In this document: positions 1 to 10,211 of the stretch, piece by piece
Numbering within the stretch: the first letter of the stretch is position 1
Layout of the letters: each line of letters opens with the position of its first letter
Source of the DNA: ZC4RG30 sp965652645
GTDB taxonomy: Bacteria; Pseudomonadota; Gammaproteobacteria; Steroidobacterales; Steroidobacteraceae
DNA: 64,000 bases
Assembly (NCBI GenBank): GCA_965652645.1
Contig: CBFGXE010000006.1
Location: 1-64,000 of the forward strand
Direction: 5' to 3'
Notes under the pieces: model-generated
What the model saw: the letters and a program-made list of their open reading frames with translations, nothing else
Database searches by the model: none
What the model was told of the DNA's origin: nothing
Made by a program: the position numbers and the translations under genes

Positions 1-54
1 AAAACGGACCAAGCACGCACCGAGCAGGCAAGGGCGTTTGAATTTCCTATCCGC
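1..54. repeat. 54-bp direct repeat, copy 1 (at window edge)
   Basis: These 54 bases are identical to 10792-10845. The copy may extend left of the window. It is immediately followed by a coding sequence that lacks its 5' part. The two copies diverge right after the shared bases ATCCGC. It may be the end of a mobile or recombined segment, or an assembly or adapter artefact; the sequence alone cannot decide. Confidence 0.85.
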
Positions 55-855
55 GCCGAAGGCACGCTGGGCATCGTCACCGGCGTGGTGCTGCGGCTGT
101 TCCCCAAGCCGCGCAGCGCGTGCACGGGCATCTGCGCGGTGGACGACTATGGCGGCGTGCTCGACCTGCTGAAGCGGGTGCGCACCGGCTTCGGCGCGCT
201 GCTGTCGGCTTACGAGGTGATGTGGCCGGACTTCTACCAGCTCGGCACCGTCGCGCTGGGTCGCAAGCCACCGCTGGAACTGGGCCACGGCGTTTACGTG
301 CTGATCGAAACGCTGGGAACCGACCCTGATGCCGACCAGGCCCGCTACGAGGCGGTGATCGGGGAGGCCATCGAGGCCGGTATCGTGAAGGACGCCATCA
401 TTGCCCAGTCGCAGCGCGAGGCCACCGAGCTGTGGGCGGTGCGCGACTCGCCCGGTGAATGGAACAAGGGCGTGCACTGGCCGCAGCTGGGCTTCGACGT
501 GAGCGTGCCCACCGGCGAGATCGGTCCGCTGGCGGATGAGATCGGCGCGGAGCTCAAGCGCCGCTGGCCGGACTTGGTGGCCGTATTCTTCGGCCACGTG
601 GCCGACGGAAACCTGCACGTATCCGTGCGCATGTCTGGCCACAGCATCCCGGAACTGGATATCGAGAATGCGGTGTATGGCATCGTCGCGCAGCGGCGCG
701 GCTCGATCTCGGCCGAGCACGGCATCGGCTCGCTGAAGATTCCGTTCCTGCATTTCTCGCGCAGCGAGGCGGAGATTGCGCTGATGCGCGCGATCAAGAA
801 GGCCATGGATCCGAAGGGAATCCTGAATCCCGGCAAGGTGTTGCCCGCCGGTTGA
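1..855 (+). CDS. FAD-linked oxidase (GlcD/lactate dehydrogenase type), 5'-truncated
   Basis: This is the C-terminal half of a 2-hydroxyacid or glycolate dehydrogenase of the FAD-binding-4 / FAD-oxidase-C family, which oxidises 2-hydroxyacids to 2-oxoacids. Seen: AEGTLGIVTG just after the 54-bp repeat, the FGHVADGNLH segment (family GHxGDGNxH, with Ala in place of Gly), SAEHGIGSLK, and a closing MDPKGILNPGKVL. The reading frame is open to base 1, but the first 18 codons lie in the repeat and do not resemble the family, so the FAD-binding half is missing or was exchanged there. The substrate cannot be told from this fragment. If nothing precedes it, it is a dead fragment. Confidence 0.8.
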   Translation, partial: KTDQARTEQARAFEFPIRAEGTLGIVTGVVLRLFPKPRSACTGICAVDDYGGVLDLLKRVRTGFGALLSAYEVMWPDFYQLGTVALGRKPPLELGHGVYVLIETLGTDPDADQARYEAVIGEAIEAGIVKDAIIAQSQREATELWAVRDSPGEWNKGVHWPQLGFDVSVPTGEIGPLADEIGAELKRRWPDLVAVFFGHVADGNLHVSVRMSGHSIPELDIENAVYGIVAQRRGSISAEHGIGSLKIPFLHFSRSEAEIALMRAIKKAMDPKGILNPGKVLPAG

Positions 856-860
856 CCCGG

Positions 861-887
861 CAACCCGCAATGGTTCCCGTCGGGTTG
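861..887. terminator. hairpin after the oxidase gene
   Basis: CAACCCG and CGGGTTG form a perfect 7-bp stem around a 13-base loop, starting 5 bases after the stop codon. There is no T-tract, so a role in termination is tentative. Confidence 0.3.
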
Positions 888-1008
888 TCAGCAAGGTCTT
901 ACGCAGCGGGCCTGCTGTAGCCGGATATCCGCTGCGCTGCCGTAATGTGACTCTGGGCTCCCGCCTGCTTAGGGGATCCCATTTGGCAAACAGTCTCGGC
1001 CGTCCGGC

Positions 1009-4000
1009 GTGGTGACGGCTACTCCCACCTTGCCACCAGCCCTCGAGCAGCGGCTGGCGGCACTGATCGATCGCCACGACAACTCCGCCGAGGGTGAGCT
1101 CTGGGACGGCGAGCGCCTGCATCTGCATGGACGGTTCCTGGCCGGACGCAGCGATGAGAGCCACCGCGCGCCGCGGGTGGACCTCAGGAACGAACTGAAG
1201 GCCAATTCCCGCACGCTGCGCGGCGCATACGCGGCCATCGTCGCGGCACTGGCCGCCGGGCGGGCGGTGACGCCGGCCGCGCAGTGGATCATCGACAACT
1301 TCCACGTGATCTCCGACCAGCTGGTGGATGCGCCGCTGCGGCTGACGCCGCAGCTGTGGCGCCGGCTGCCCGCGTCCGGGCAGCGTGATGCCTCCGCCTT
1401 GCCGCGCATCCACCACATCGCCACCGAGTACCTGCGGCACACCTTGTGGGAATTCCGGCCGGAATCACTGGTTCGCATCCTGGCCGGGTACCAGCAGGTG
1501 GCGCCGCTGACCATGCGCGAGCTGTGGGCGCTGTACCCCATCCTGCAGGTGGCGCTGATCTCCGAACTGCGCAACGTGGCCATGCGGGTGCAGGATTCGC
1601 TTGGCGCGCGCGCCGCGGCGGACGAGCTGGCCGATTCGCTGCTGCACGGCGGCTGGGGCAGGGAGGAACTGCGCGTGCGGCCGCTGCGATGGACCGAAAG
1701 CCGGTTCGCGGCACCTTTCATCGTGCAGCTGGCGCACCGTCTGCAGGGCATGGGTGAGCAGGGGCGGCCCTTCCTCGAGACATTGTCGCGCCAGCTCGTG
1801 CAGCGCGGCACCACCATCGACGAGTTCATCCAGCGCCAGCACGCGCGGCGCAGCGCCACCAACGTGGCCGCGCGCAACATCATCACCAGCCTGCGCGCGC
1901 TGGGATCCTTCGACTGGCGGGGGCTGTTCGAAAAGGCCTCTGAAGTCGAGGCAGTGCTGCGCACGCAGCCGGACTACCTCGCCAGCGACCGGCGCACGCG
2001 CGACCGCTACCGCGGCAGCATCGAGGAAATCGCGCGCATGGCGGGGCGCGACGAGCTGACTGTCACGCATGAGATCCTCGCCCTGGTGGCCAGGGAGCCG
2101 GACGATGATGGCCAGCCTGCCGTGCTGGGCAGCTGGCTGATCGGTCCGCGCCGTCCCAGGCTGGAGGCGGCGCTGCGTTACCGCGTGCCGCTGCACTGCC
2201 GGATCAGGCGCCAGGTGATCCGCAACGCGCGGGCGCTCTACCTTGGCAGCATCGGCGGGCTCACGCTGGCGTTGATGGCGCTGGCCATCGGCCTGGGCTC
2301 CGACTGGCGCGCCGCCTCGGGCGGCATGCTGGCGCTGCTCGCGGTGCTGGCGGCAGTGCCCGCGTCAGAGCTGGCCATCGCGGTGCTCAACCGGTTCTGG
2401 CTGCGCGCCTTTCCGCCGCGACACCTGCCGAGCCTCGCGCTGGAAACCGGCCTGCGGCCCGACATGAAGACGCTGGTGGTGGTGCCGACACTGCTGCGCT
2501 CGGAGCAGGATGCCAGGGAAGCCTGCGGCAGGCTGCAGGTGCATGCGCTGGCCAATGCCGATCCGTTCATCAGCTTCGCGCTGCTGTCCGACTGGGCAGA
2601 CAGTGACACCGAGAGCAGGCCCGAGGACGCCGCCATCCTCGCGGCGGCCCGCCGCGGCATAGCCGACCTGAACCTGACGCATGCGGCAGTGGCAGGCAGT
2701 CCACGGTTCTTCCTGCTGCACCGTCGTCGCCATTGGCACGAATCCGAGGGCTGCTTCACCGGATGGGAACGCAAGCGCGGCAAGCTGGAGGAGCTGAACA
2801 GGCTTCTGCTGCAGAAAGGCGAGACCAGTTTCCTGCCGGACGAGGAGGGTGTGCTGCGCGTGCCGCAGGACATCCGCTACGTGCTCACCGTCGACGCCGA
2901 CACGCGCCTGCCGATGGGCTGCGTGCGCGACCTGGCGGGCACGGCCGCCCATCCTCTCAACACCCCGGTATTTTCCGCCGCGGAAGGTCGCGTGGTACGT
3001 GGCTACGGCGTGCTGCAGCCGCGCATCACGCCGCTGCTGCCGGAGACCGGCGAGCGTTCGCTGTACCGCGAGATCATCACCAGTGGCAGCGGCATCGATC
3101 CCTACGCCGCCGCGGTGTCCGACCTGCACCAGGATGTGTTCGGCGAAGGGTTGTTCACCGGCAAGGGACTCTACGATCTCGCGGCCTGGGAAAAAGCCAT
3201 GGAGGGTCGCGTTCCGCCCAGCTCGCTGCTGAGCCACGACCTGTTCGAGGGCATCTTCGTGCGCTGCGGGCTGGCCTCGGGCATCGAGCTGTTCGAGGAT
3301 TTTCCCTCGCACTCGGAGGTGGCCGCGGCGCGCGCCCATCGCTGGATGCGCGGTGACTGGCAGCTGCTGCCCTGGATACTGGGACGGCGTGGCCGGCTGC
3401 CCGCGATGGGCCGCTGGAAGATGCTCGACAACCTGCGCCGTTCGTTGCTGGCGCCGGCCAGTGTCCTGCTGCTGATCGCCGCCTTTGCGATTCCCGCGGC
3501 CGATCCGCTGGCATGGCTGCTGATGGTGCTGGCACCGTTTGCCTGGCCCGCGCTCGCCGGCGCGTTCGAGCGCCTGCTGCGGACCCCATCCTCCCGTTCG
3601 CGGCGCGTGCACCTGGCACGGCTCGCGACCGACATGTTCGCGGATCTCGGCCGCGCCGCCGTGTCGATGGCCCTGCTGGCACAGAATGCATGGCTCGCGA
3701 TCGATGCCATCAGCCGCGCGCTGTATCGCCTGCTGGTCTCGCACCGGAACCTGCTCGAATGGACCACCGCCGCGCAGGCCAAGGCCGGGCGCAGCGATGC
3801 GCTGTCGAGCTTCGTGTGGCCGCTGAAGAGCGCCAGCATCGTCGTGGTGGGAGCGGTGGCGGTGCTGATGGTGGCCAACCCGCCAGCGGCCATGCGTTTT
3901 GCGCCGCTGCTGCTGCTGTGGTGGCTGTCGCCTGTGCTGGCGCAGTTCCTCAGCAGGCCGCTCGATCGGGAACGTCCCGAGGATGAGCTGCCCGAAGACG

Positions 4001-7000
4001 TGGAGCGGGAACTGCGTGAAACGGCCCGCCTGACCTGGACCTTCTTCGAGCAGCACGTGACGGCGGAGGAGAACTTCCTGCCCCCGGACAACTTCCAGGA
4101 AACCCCCGCACCCGTCGTCGCCCATCGCAGCTCCCCGACGAACATCGGCATGTACCTGCTTTCCACTTTCGCCGCCCGCGACTTCGGCTGGCTGGGACTG
4201 CAGGACACCGTGGAGCGGCTGGCGGCCACGCTGGCAACACTGCAGCGCCTGGAGCGCTTCGACGGGCACCTGCTGAACTGGTACGACACGCGCACGCTGC
4301 AGCCATTGGCGCCGCTGTATGTGTCCACCGTGGACAGCGGCAATCTCGCCGGGCACCTGCTGGCGTTGCGGCAGGCATGCATGCAGGCACTGGCCCTGCC
4401 GCTGCTGTCGCCGCGTGCACTGCATGGTCCGCGCGATGCGCTCGCGCTGTGCGAGCGTGAGATCACGGCCTGGATGGAGACGGATCGCGCCGCGGTGCCG
4501 CGTGCAACGGCATTGCGCTTGGCGTTGCGCCAGGTCGCCCGGCGCCTGGAAGGGGAGGCGCAGACTCTGGCCGAGGCCATGTACCAGCTGCAGGCCGTCG
4601 CGCAGGGCGTGGCCGCGTTGCGCAGTGACGATCTGCCGCCCGGGGTCGATCGCTGGCTGGAGGTGACAGGACGCGACATCGAATCGCAATTGCGGGACAT
4701 GCGCATGGTCCTGTCTGTCGCCGATGCCGCAGCCGCTGGAGAGCGGCTGCGGCGCACGGTGCCGCTTTCCGTCCTGGCGCAAAGCTCGGAAGCCTGCGCG
4801 CAGCTGGTGCAGGCGCTCCGGGACATCGCTGCGCGATGCGCCGCACTCGCAGGCGACATGTCGTTCGGATTCCTCTACGACCGCACCAGAGGACTGTTCT
4901 CCATCGGCTTCCGCGTCGCCGACCGTGCACTCGATGAGGGCTACTACGATCTGCTGGCCTCCGAGGCCAGGCTGGCCAGCCTCGTCGCCATCGCCAAGGG
5001 TGATGTGCCGCGTTCCCACTGGTTCCGGCTGGGCAGGCGCCTTACCGGCGGTTCGCGCCATCCCGTGCTGGCCTCCTGGTCCGGGTCGATGTTCGAGTAC
5101 CTGATGCCCACGCTGGTGATGCAGGAACCCAGGCAGAGCCTGCTCGAACAGACCAACCGGCGCGTGGTGCTGCTGCAGATCCGCCATGGCGAAGTGCACA
5201 ACCTGCCGTGGGGAATCTCCGAATCCGCGTACAACGTGCGCGACCGCGAATACACCTACCAGTACTCCGGCTTCGGCGTGCCGGCGCTGGGCCTGAAGCG
5301 CGGGCTGGCCTCCGACTACGTGGTGGCGCCCTACGCTTCGATTCTGGCAGCGATGTACGAGCCGGTGGCGGCGGCGGACAACCTGCGTGCGCTGGCGCGC
5401 CTGGCGGCGCGCGGCGAGTACGGGTATTACGAAGCCCTGGATTTCACGACCTCGCGCGTGCCCGAGGGCAGCACGGTCTCGGTGGTGCGTGCCTACATGG
5501 CGCATCACCAGGGGATGAGCATCGTGGCGCTCGACAACGTACTGCACGACGGCGTGATGCAGGCCCGCTTCCACGCCGAGCCGGCCATTGCCGCCGCCGA
5601 GTTGCTGCTGCAGGAGCGCTCGCTGCGCTTCGTCGATGCGCCGGTGCTGGCCGTGGCGGAGGTGCCGGCGGCGGTGATCGTCGAGGATGCCCCCGACGTG
5701 GCCCGCACGGTGGAGGGCTTCACCTCGCCGATTCCCGTGACCCATCTGCTGTCGAACCGCAGCTACAGCGTGATGCTGAGTGATTCCGGCGGCGGCTACA
5801 GCAGCTGGCGGGGCCGCGCGGTGACGCGCTGGCGCGAGGATGCGACGCGCGACAACTGGGGCAGCTTCGTGTACCTGCGCGACGTGGACCAGGGCACGCT
5901 GTGGTCCGCCGGATTCCAGCCCGTCGCTGCGCCCGCCGATGAGTACCGGGTGCAGTTCAGCGAGGAGTGCGCGGTGTTCGCGCGCCGCGACGGCAGCCTG
6001 CGCACCACGATGGCAGTGGTGGTGCCGCCGGACGACGATGGCGAGCTGCGGCAGGTCACGCTGCACAACGAGGGCATCCGGGCGCGGCGCATCGAGCTCA
6101 CGTCCTATGCGGAGATCGTGCTGGCGCCGCAGCGGGCGGATATCGCCCATCCCGGCTTCTCCAACCTGTTCGTGCAGACCGAATTCGCCCCGGAAAGCGG
6201 CGCGCTGCTGGCCACGCGACGGCCGCGCAGCGACCGCGAGTCGCCGGTGTGGGCCATGCACGTGATTGCGTGCGCGGGGACTGCTCCTACGCAGCTGCAA
6301 TATGAAACCGACCGCAGCCGCTTCCTGGGGCGTGGCCGTGACAACCGGCTGCCACTGGCGCTGGATGATTCCACGCCGCTGTCCAACACCGTCGGCAATG
6401 TGCTGGATCCGGTGTTCAGCCTGCGCACGCAAGTCACGGTGCCGGCGCGCGCCAAGGTCACGGTGACGTTTGCCACCTTCGTCGCGCACTCGCGCGAACA
6501 GATCACGAGCCTCGTCGCCAAGTACCGCACGCCGACGCTGTTCGACCACGTGGCCGGATCGGCCTGGACCTTCGCCCGTGCAGAGCTGTACTACCTGCGC
6601 AGCACGCTGGGCGAGGCGAGATTGTTCCAGAGCCTGGGCAGCCACCTGCTGCTGGCCACGCCGCAGCTGCGCGCAGCGCGCGACCCCGCGGCCCCCAACA
6701 TGCTGGATGTGACGCATCTGTGGCGGTTCTCCATCTCGGGCGACCGGCCGATCCTGCTGATCCGCTGCCACAGCCTCGATGACCTGCCCTTCATCCACCA
6801 GTGCCTCAGGGCGCAGGAATACCTGCGCGTGAAGAGCCTGGTGGTCGACGTGGTGATCCTCAACGAACGGCGCCATTCCTATGTGCAGGACCTGCAGCAC
6901 GCGATCGAGCAGGCGGCGCGCGGCTTCGCATCACGGGCGGAGAGCGGCGAGGGCGGCGGCATCTATACCCTGGCCATCGATGCGATGGGCGAGGCCGAGC

Positions 7001-9558
7001 GCAGGCTGTTGCTGGCGCTTGCGCGGGTGGTGCTCGATCCCGCGCAGGGCGGCTTGCAGGAGCAGCTTTCCCGTCCCGCAGTTGTTGGTACGCCTCGGCC
7101 CCCACCGCCCGCCCGCGCGGCGCCGCCGCCGCGCACGACCGTCGAGGCGGATCAAGGTCTGGAGTTCTTCAATGGCTGGGGCGGTTTTGCCAGCGAGGGG
7201 CAGGAGTACGCCATCATCCTGCCGGAAGGAACGAGCACGCCGGCTCCCTGGAGCAATGTGCTGGCCAACGAACAGTTCGGGTCGCTGGTTACCGAACGCG
7301 GATCCATGTGCAGCTGGTCGCTCAACAGCCGCGAGAACCAGCTCACGCCGTGGTCGAACGATGCGGTCAGTGATCCTTCCGGGGAACGCTTCTATCTGCT
7401 GGCCGATGATGGCGAGCTGTGGAGCCCCGCTGCGCAGCCGGTGCGCAGGTCCGGTGCCAGCTATGAGATCCGCCACGGCCAGGGATACAGCCACTTCGAC
7501 GTCGGGTTCAAGGGATTCTCCTCGCGACTGACCGTGCTGGTGGCAGCCAGCGATCCGGTGAAGGTCTGCCGTCTGCGGCTCACCAACCAGCAGTCACTGG
7601 CCCGCCGCGTGACCTTCGTGTCAGCCGTGGACTGGTCCATCGGCGCTGCGCGCGGCAGTGCCAATCATGATGTGCAGACGCGGCTGGATCCGGACACCGG
7701 CGCCCAGTTCGCCTCCAACCCGGCGCTGGTGGATTTCGGCTCGCGCGTGGCCTTCTGCGATCTCGGCGGCAGGCAGCAGCGCTGCACCGACAGCCGGCAG
7801 CAGTTCCTCGGGCGCAACGGTCATCCGGATGCGCCGCTGGGTCTGGAATCCATTGCGCAATGGTCGGTGACCAATGCCGCCGGACGTGATCCCTGCTGCG
7901 CCTTCTCGCTCACGCTGGAGCTCGCGCCGGGCGCCACCGCCGAAGTGCTGTTCCTGCTCGGCCAGGCCGAGGATGTCGACGCCGCGCGCCGGCTGATCCA
8001 CAAGTACCGCCAGCTGGGGGCCGACGCTGCCCTGGATCAAGTGCGGCAGCGCTGGGACCGGCTGCTGGGCACGGTGCAGATCCGCACGCCCGACCGTGCG
8101 CTGGACCTGCTGTTCAACCGGTGGCTGCTTTATCAGACCATCAGCTGCCGGCTGTGGGGCCGCACGGGGTTCTACCAGTCGGGTGGGGCATTCGGCTTCC
8201 GCGACCAGCTGCAGGACGGCATGGCGCTGACGCTGTGTGCGCCGGACCAGGTGCGCGCGCACCTGCTGCACGCCGCGTCGCGCCAGTTCATCGAAGGCGA
8301 CGTGCAGCACTGGTGGCATCCGCCCAGTGGCCGGGGCGTGCGCACCCACTTCTCGGACGACCGCCTGTGGCTGCCGTTCGCGGTGCACCAGTACATCGAG
8401 ACCACCGGCGACACCAGCGTGCTGGGTGAGCCGGTCTCGTTCATCGAGGGGCCGCCGCTGCCGCTGCACCAGGAGGATTCGCACTATGTGCCGGGTGATT
8501 CCGCGCAGCGCGAAAGCCTCTACGAGCACTGTGCCCGGGCGGTGGATCGCAGCCTTGGCACCGGCATCCACGGCCTGCCACTGATCGGCGGCGGTGACTG
8601 GAACGACGGCATGAACCGGGTCGGGCACGAGGGCCGCGGCGAAAGTGTCTGGGTGGCGTGGTTCCTGATCCTGACCCTGAAGCGCTTCGTGCCGGTGGCG
8701 CGGTCCCGCAAGGACCAGCAGCGCGTCGCGCGCTGGGAGTCCCATCTGCAGCGCCTGGAGCAGGCCTGCGAGCGTGAGGCCTGGGATGGGCAATGGTATT
8801 GCCGCGCCTTCTTCGACGATGGCACCCCGCTGGGATCGAGCCGCAATACCGAGTGCCGTATCGACTCGCTGTCGCAGAGCTGGGCGGTGATCTCCGGCGC
8901 GGCGCCCGCCGATCGGGCATTGGCCGGGATGGAGGCGGTGGAGCAGCAGCTCGTGCGCCGCGACGACGGCCTGGTGCTGCTGTTCTCGCCGCCCTTCGAT
9001 TCCGCGCCGCTGGACCCGGGCTACATCAAGGGTTACCTGCCAGGGCTGCGCGAGAATGGTGCGCAGTACACGCATGCGGCGATCTGGGTGCTGATGGCCG
9101 AGGCCATGCTGGGAAGGAAGAGCCAGGTGGCCGAGCTGCTGCGCATCCTGAACCCCGTGCGGCGAGGCGATTCACGTGGCGGCGCCCGCGCGTATCGGGT
9201 GGAGCCATACGTGCTCGCCGCGGACATCTATTCCAGCAGCGGCATTGCAGGTCGCGGCGGCTGGACCTGGTACACCGGGGCCTCGGGCTGGATGTACCGC
9301 GTGGTGCTCGAGCAGGTGCTGGGCATCCAGGTCAGGGCAGACATGCTGCGCATCGCTCCCTGCGTTCCGGATGCATGGCCGGATTTCGAGGTGTCGCTGA
9401 AGTTCGGTGTCGCGTTCTACGAGGTGCGCATGAAGCGCGGCAACGTGACGTCGCAGGAGATGCTATTTGACGGCGCGCCGGTTGCAGGCGATGCGGTCCC
9501 CATTCTTCGTGACGGAAGTGTCCATGTGCTTGACCTCACCCTGCCGAAGGCAGGCTGA
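1009..9558 (+). CDS. ndvB: cyclic beta-1,2-glucan synthase (NdvB/ChvB type)
   Basis: This giant inner-membrane enzyme makes cyclic beta-1,2-glucan from UDP-glucose: initiation, elongation, length control and cyclisation in one chain. At 2849 aa it matches ChvB/NdvB length. Order seen: soluble N-terminal region (1-400), membrane segments near 405-460, GT84 glycosyltransferase (about 485-800, with D629-A-D631 as the nucleotide-sugar DxD), more membrane segments near 812-854 and 942-981, a glycoamylase-like domain (about 1040-1510), and a C-terminal GH94-like phosphorylase region with GDWNDGMN at 2529-2536, the segment that holds the catalytic Asp in GH94 enzymes. Start: in-frame TAG at 970 and no ATG after it, so GTG 1009 or GTG 1012; no clear ribosome site. 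The product is normally periplasmic and serves in osmoadaptation and host contact. Confidence 0.93.
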   Translation: MVTATPTLPPALEQRLAALIDRHDNSAEGELWDGERLHLHGRFLAGRSDESHRAPRVDLRNELKANSRTLRGAYAAIVAALAAGRAVTPAAQWIIDNFHVISDQLVDAPLRLTPQLWRRLPASGQRDASALPRIHHIATEYLRHTLWEFRPESLVRILAGYQQVAPLTMRELWALYPILQVALISELRNVAMRVQDSLGARAAADELADSLLHGGWGREELRVRPLRWTESRFAAPFIVQLAHRLQGMGEQGRPFLETLSRQLVQRGTTIDEFIQRQHARRSATNVAARNIITSLRALGSFDWRGLFEKASEVEAVLRTQPDYLASDRRTRDRYRGSIEEIARMAGRDELTVTHEILALVAREPDDDGQPAVLGSWLIGPRRPRLEAALRYRVPLHCRIRRQVIRNARALYLGSIGGLTLALMALAIGLGSDWRAASGGMLALLAVLAAVPASELAIAVLNRFWLRAFPPRHLPSLALETGLRPDMKTLVVVPTLLRSEQDAREACGRLQVHALANADPFISFALLSDWADSDTESRPEDAAILAAARRGIADLNLTHAAVAGSPRFFLLHRRRHWHESEGCFTGWERKRGKLEELNRLLLQKGETSFLPDEEGVLRVPQDIRYVLTVDADTRLPMGCVRDLAGTAAHPLNTPVFSAAEGRVVRGYGVLQPRITPLLPETGERSLYREIITSGSGIDPYAAAVSDLHQDVFGEGLFTGKGLYDLAAWEKAMEGRVPPSSLLSHDLFEGIFVRCGLASGIELFEDFPSHSEVAAARAHRWMRGDWQLLPWILGRRGRLPAMGRWKMLDNLRRSLLAPASVLLLIAAFAIPAADPLAWLLMVLAPFAWPALAGAFERLLRTPSSRSRRVHLARLATDMFADLGRAAVSMALLAQNAWLAIDAISRALYRLLVSHRNLLEWTTAAQAKAGRSDALSSFVWPLKSASIVVVGAVAVLMVANPPAAMRFAPLLLLWWLSPVLAQFLSRPLDRERPEDELPEDVERELRETARLTWTFFEQHVTAEENFLPPDNFQETPAPVVAHRSSPTNIGMYLLSTFAARDFGWLGLQDTVERLAATLATLQRLERFDGHLLNWYDTRTLQPLAPLYVSTVDSGNLAGHLLALRQACMQALALPLLSPRALHGPRDALALCEREITAWMETDRAAVPRATALRLALRQVARRLEGEAQTLAEAMYQLQAVAQGVAALRSDDLPPGVDRWLEVTGRDIESQLRDMRMVLSVADAAAAGERLRRTVPLSVLAQSSEACAQLVQALRDIAARCAALAGDMSFGFLYDRTRGLFSIGFRVADRALDEGYYDLLASEARLASLVAIAKGDVPRSHWFRLGRRLTGGSRHPVLASWSGSMFEYLMPTLVMQEPRQSLLEQTNRRVVLLQIRHGEVHNLPWGISESAYNVRDREYTYQYSGFGVPALGLKRGLASDYVVAPYASILAAMYEPVAAADNLRALARLAARGEYGYYEALDFTTSRVPEGSTVSVVRAYMAHHQGMSIVALDNVLHDGVMQARFHAEPAIAAAELLLQERSLRFVDAPVLAVAEVPAAVIVEDAPDVARTVEGFTSPIPVTHLLSNRSYSVMLSDSGGGYSSWRGRAVTRWREDATRDNWGSFVYLRDVDQGTLWSAGFQPVAAPADEYRVQFSEECAVFARRDGSLRTTMAVVVPPDDDGELRQVTLHNEGIRARRIELTSYAEIVLAPQRADIAHPGFSNLFVQTEFAPESGALLATRRPRSDRESPVWAMHVIACAGTAPTQLQYETDRSRFLGRGRDNRLPLALDDSTPLSNTVGNVLDPVFSLRTQVTVPARAKVTVTFATFVAHSREQITSLVAKYRTPTLFDHVAGSAWTFARAELYYLRSTLGEARLFQSLGSHLLLATPQLRAARDPAAPNMLDVTHLWRFSISGDRPILLIRCHSLDDLPFIHQCLRAQEYLRVKSLVVDVVILNERRHSYVQDLQHAIEQAARGFASRAESGEGGGIYTLAIDAMGEAERRLLLALARVVLDPAQGGLQEQLSRPAVVGTPRPPPPARAAPPPRTTVEADQGLEFFNGWGGFASEGQEYAIILPEGTSTPAPWSNVLANEQFGSLVTERGSMCSWSLNSRENQLTPWSNDAVSDPSGERFYLLADDGELWSPAAQPVRRSGASYEIRHGQGYSHFDVGFKGFSSRLTVLVAASDPVKVCRLRLTNQQSLARRVTFVSAVDWSIGAARGSANHDVQTRLDPDTGAQFASNPALVDFGSRVAFCDLGGRQQRCTDSRQQFLGRNGHPDAPLGLESIAQWSVTNAAGRDPCCAFSLTLELAPGATAEVLFLLGQAEDVDAARRLIHKYRQLGADAALDQVRQRWDRLLGTVQIRTPDRALDLLFNRWLLYQTISCRLWGRTGFYQSGGAFGFRDQLQDGMALTLCAPDQVRAHLLHAASRQFIEGDVQHWWHPPSGRGVRTHFSDDRLWLPFAVHQYIETTGDTSVLGEPVSFIEGPPLPLHQEDSHYVPGDSAQRESLYEHCARAVDRSLGTGIHGLPLIGGGDWNDGMNRVGHEGRGESVWVAWFLILTLKRFVPVARSRKDQQRVARWESHLQRLEQACEREAWDGQWYCRAFFDDGTPLGSSRNTECRIDSLSQSWAVISGAAPADRALAGMEAVEQQLVRRDDGLVLLFSPPFDSAPLDPGYIKGYLPGLRENGAQYTHAAIWVLMAEAMLGRKSQVAELLRILNPVRRGDSRGGARAYRVEPYVLAADIYSSSGIAGRGGWTWYTGASGWMYRVVLEQVLGIQVRADMLRIAPCVPDAWPDFEVSLKFGVAFYEVRMKRGNVTSQEMLFDGAPVAGDAVPILRDGSVHVLDLTLPKAG

Positions 9559-9684
9559 ACGGGGCGCGGGCGTCGCGATGCGTGAAGCATTCACTTCAAG
9601 CCCCTGCGGGGACACGGCACGGGCCACTACCATTGCCAGCACCAGCACCGGCACACCAAGCAACCACGTGAGAACCAGTTTCAT
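9463..9684 (-). CDS. possible small membrane protein
   Basis: A short frame starts with MKLVLTWLLGVPVLVLAMVV, a convincing single membrane helix with a positively charged start. A weak GGGG lies 7 bases upstream. Its 3' part overlaps the end of the glucan synthase gene by 96 bases on the opposite strand and looks random, so the real protein, if any, is short or decayed. No family recognised. Bases 9685-9858 upstream show nothing else that I can support. Confidence 0.25.
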   Translation of the reverse strand: MKLVLTWLLGVPVLVLAMVVARAVSPQGLEVNASRIATPAPRSACLRQGEVKHMDTSVTKNGDRIACNRRAVK

Positions 9685-9858
9685 GAGAGACCCCGCAATG
9701 CAGGGAGTCATGGTCCGCGCGGTGGTCGCTGCCGTACATAGGACGCAGCGCGGAGCTGTAGCGTCCGAGTGTCAAAAGCGGGCGTAGGAGTGGTCCTACG
9801 CTAAGCCTTGCGAACGAATCGCCATGACGATTCCAGCACCTTCCGCAGCGAATCCCGG

Positions 9859-10137
9859 TCAAATCCTCGAGAGACGAACCAGGACTGCGTCGTAGGGGCG
9901 ATAGTGGTCGGTGAGATAGAAAACGTCCGGGTTCTCCCTAATGAGACGCATCCGCTTGTCGCGGCTGACACAGGCCATGAGGGAGTTGGTTTCTGCAGAC
10001 CTCTTGATGGCTTCGCAGGCCATGAGCCGCCCTTTCACTTTCCAGCCGGTTCCGAGCTTCGTCGCGTTCTCCTTCACGCCCGGAAGTGCGAGCGCGATGT
10101 CCCGAAGCTTCCTCAGATCACGTTCTGACAGTGCCAT
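9859..10137 (-). CDS. MmcQ/YjbR-like protein
   Basis: This is a small cytosolic protein of the MmcQ/YjbR (CyaY-like fold) family; the biochemical role of the family is unknown. Seen: LRKLRDIALALPGVKE at the start, WKVKGRLMAC in the middle and FYLTDHYRPYDAVLVRL near the end, which are the family's typical blocks. I chose the ATG at 10137 because GGAGG lies 9 bases upstream; an ATG two codons earlier (10143) sits too close to it. About 92 aa, slightly shorter than the usual 110-120. It stands alone next to truncated genes, and its sequence looks intact. Confidence 0.65.
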   Translation of the reverse strand: MALSERDLRKLRDIALALPGVKENATKLGTGWKVKGRLMACEAIKRSAETNSLMACVSRDKRMRLIRENPDVFYLTDHYRPYDAVLVRLSRI

Positions 10138-10211
10138 CGCCATCAGCCTCCGGCAATTGCAAATTGCCTGTCCTTGTATGTCTTGAACCGCTTCACGGCA
10201 GCTCTTCAGTC

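Noticed and set aside
2365..6900. A 1511-codon open frame antisense to the glucan synthase
   Set aside because: It is a product of high GC (few stops in that frame). Its residues are His/Gln/Arg-rich and match no domain, while the opposite strand has clear GT84 and GH94 motifs.
7621..9075. Long antisense frame over the C-terminal part of the glucan synthase
   Set aside because: Same reason: it lies opposite well-conserved catalytic motifs and has no ribosome site or domain.
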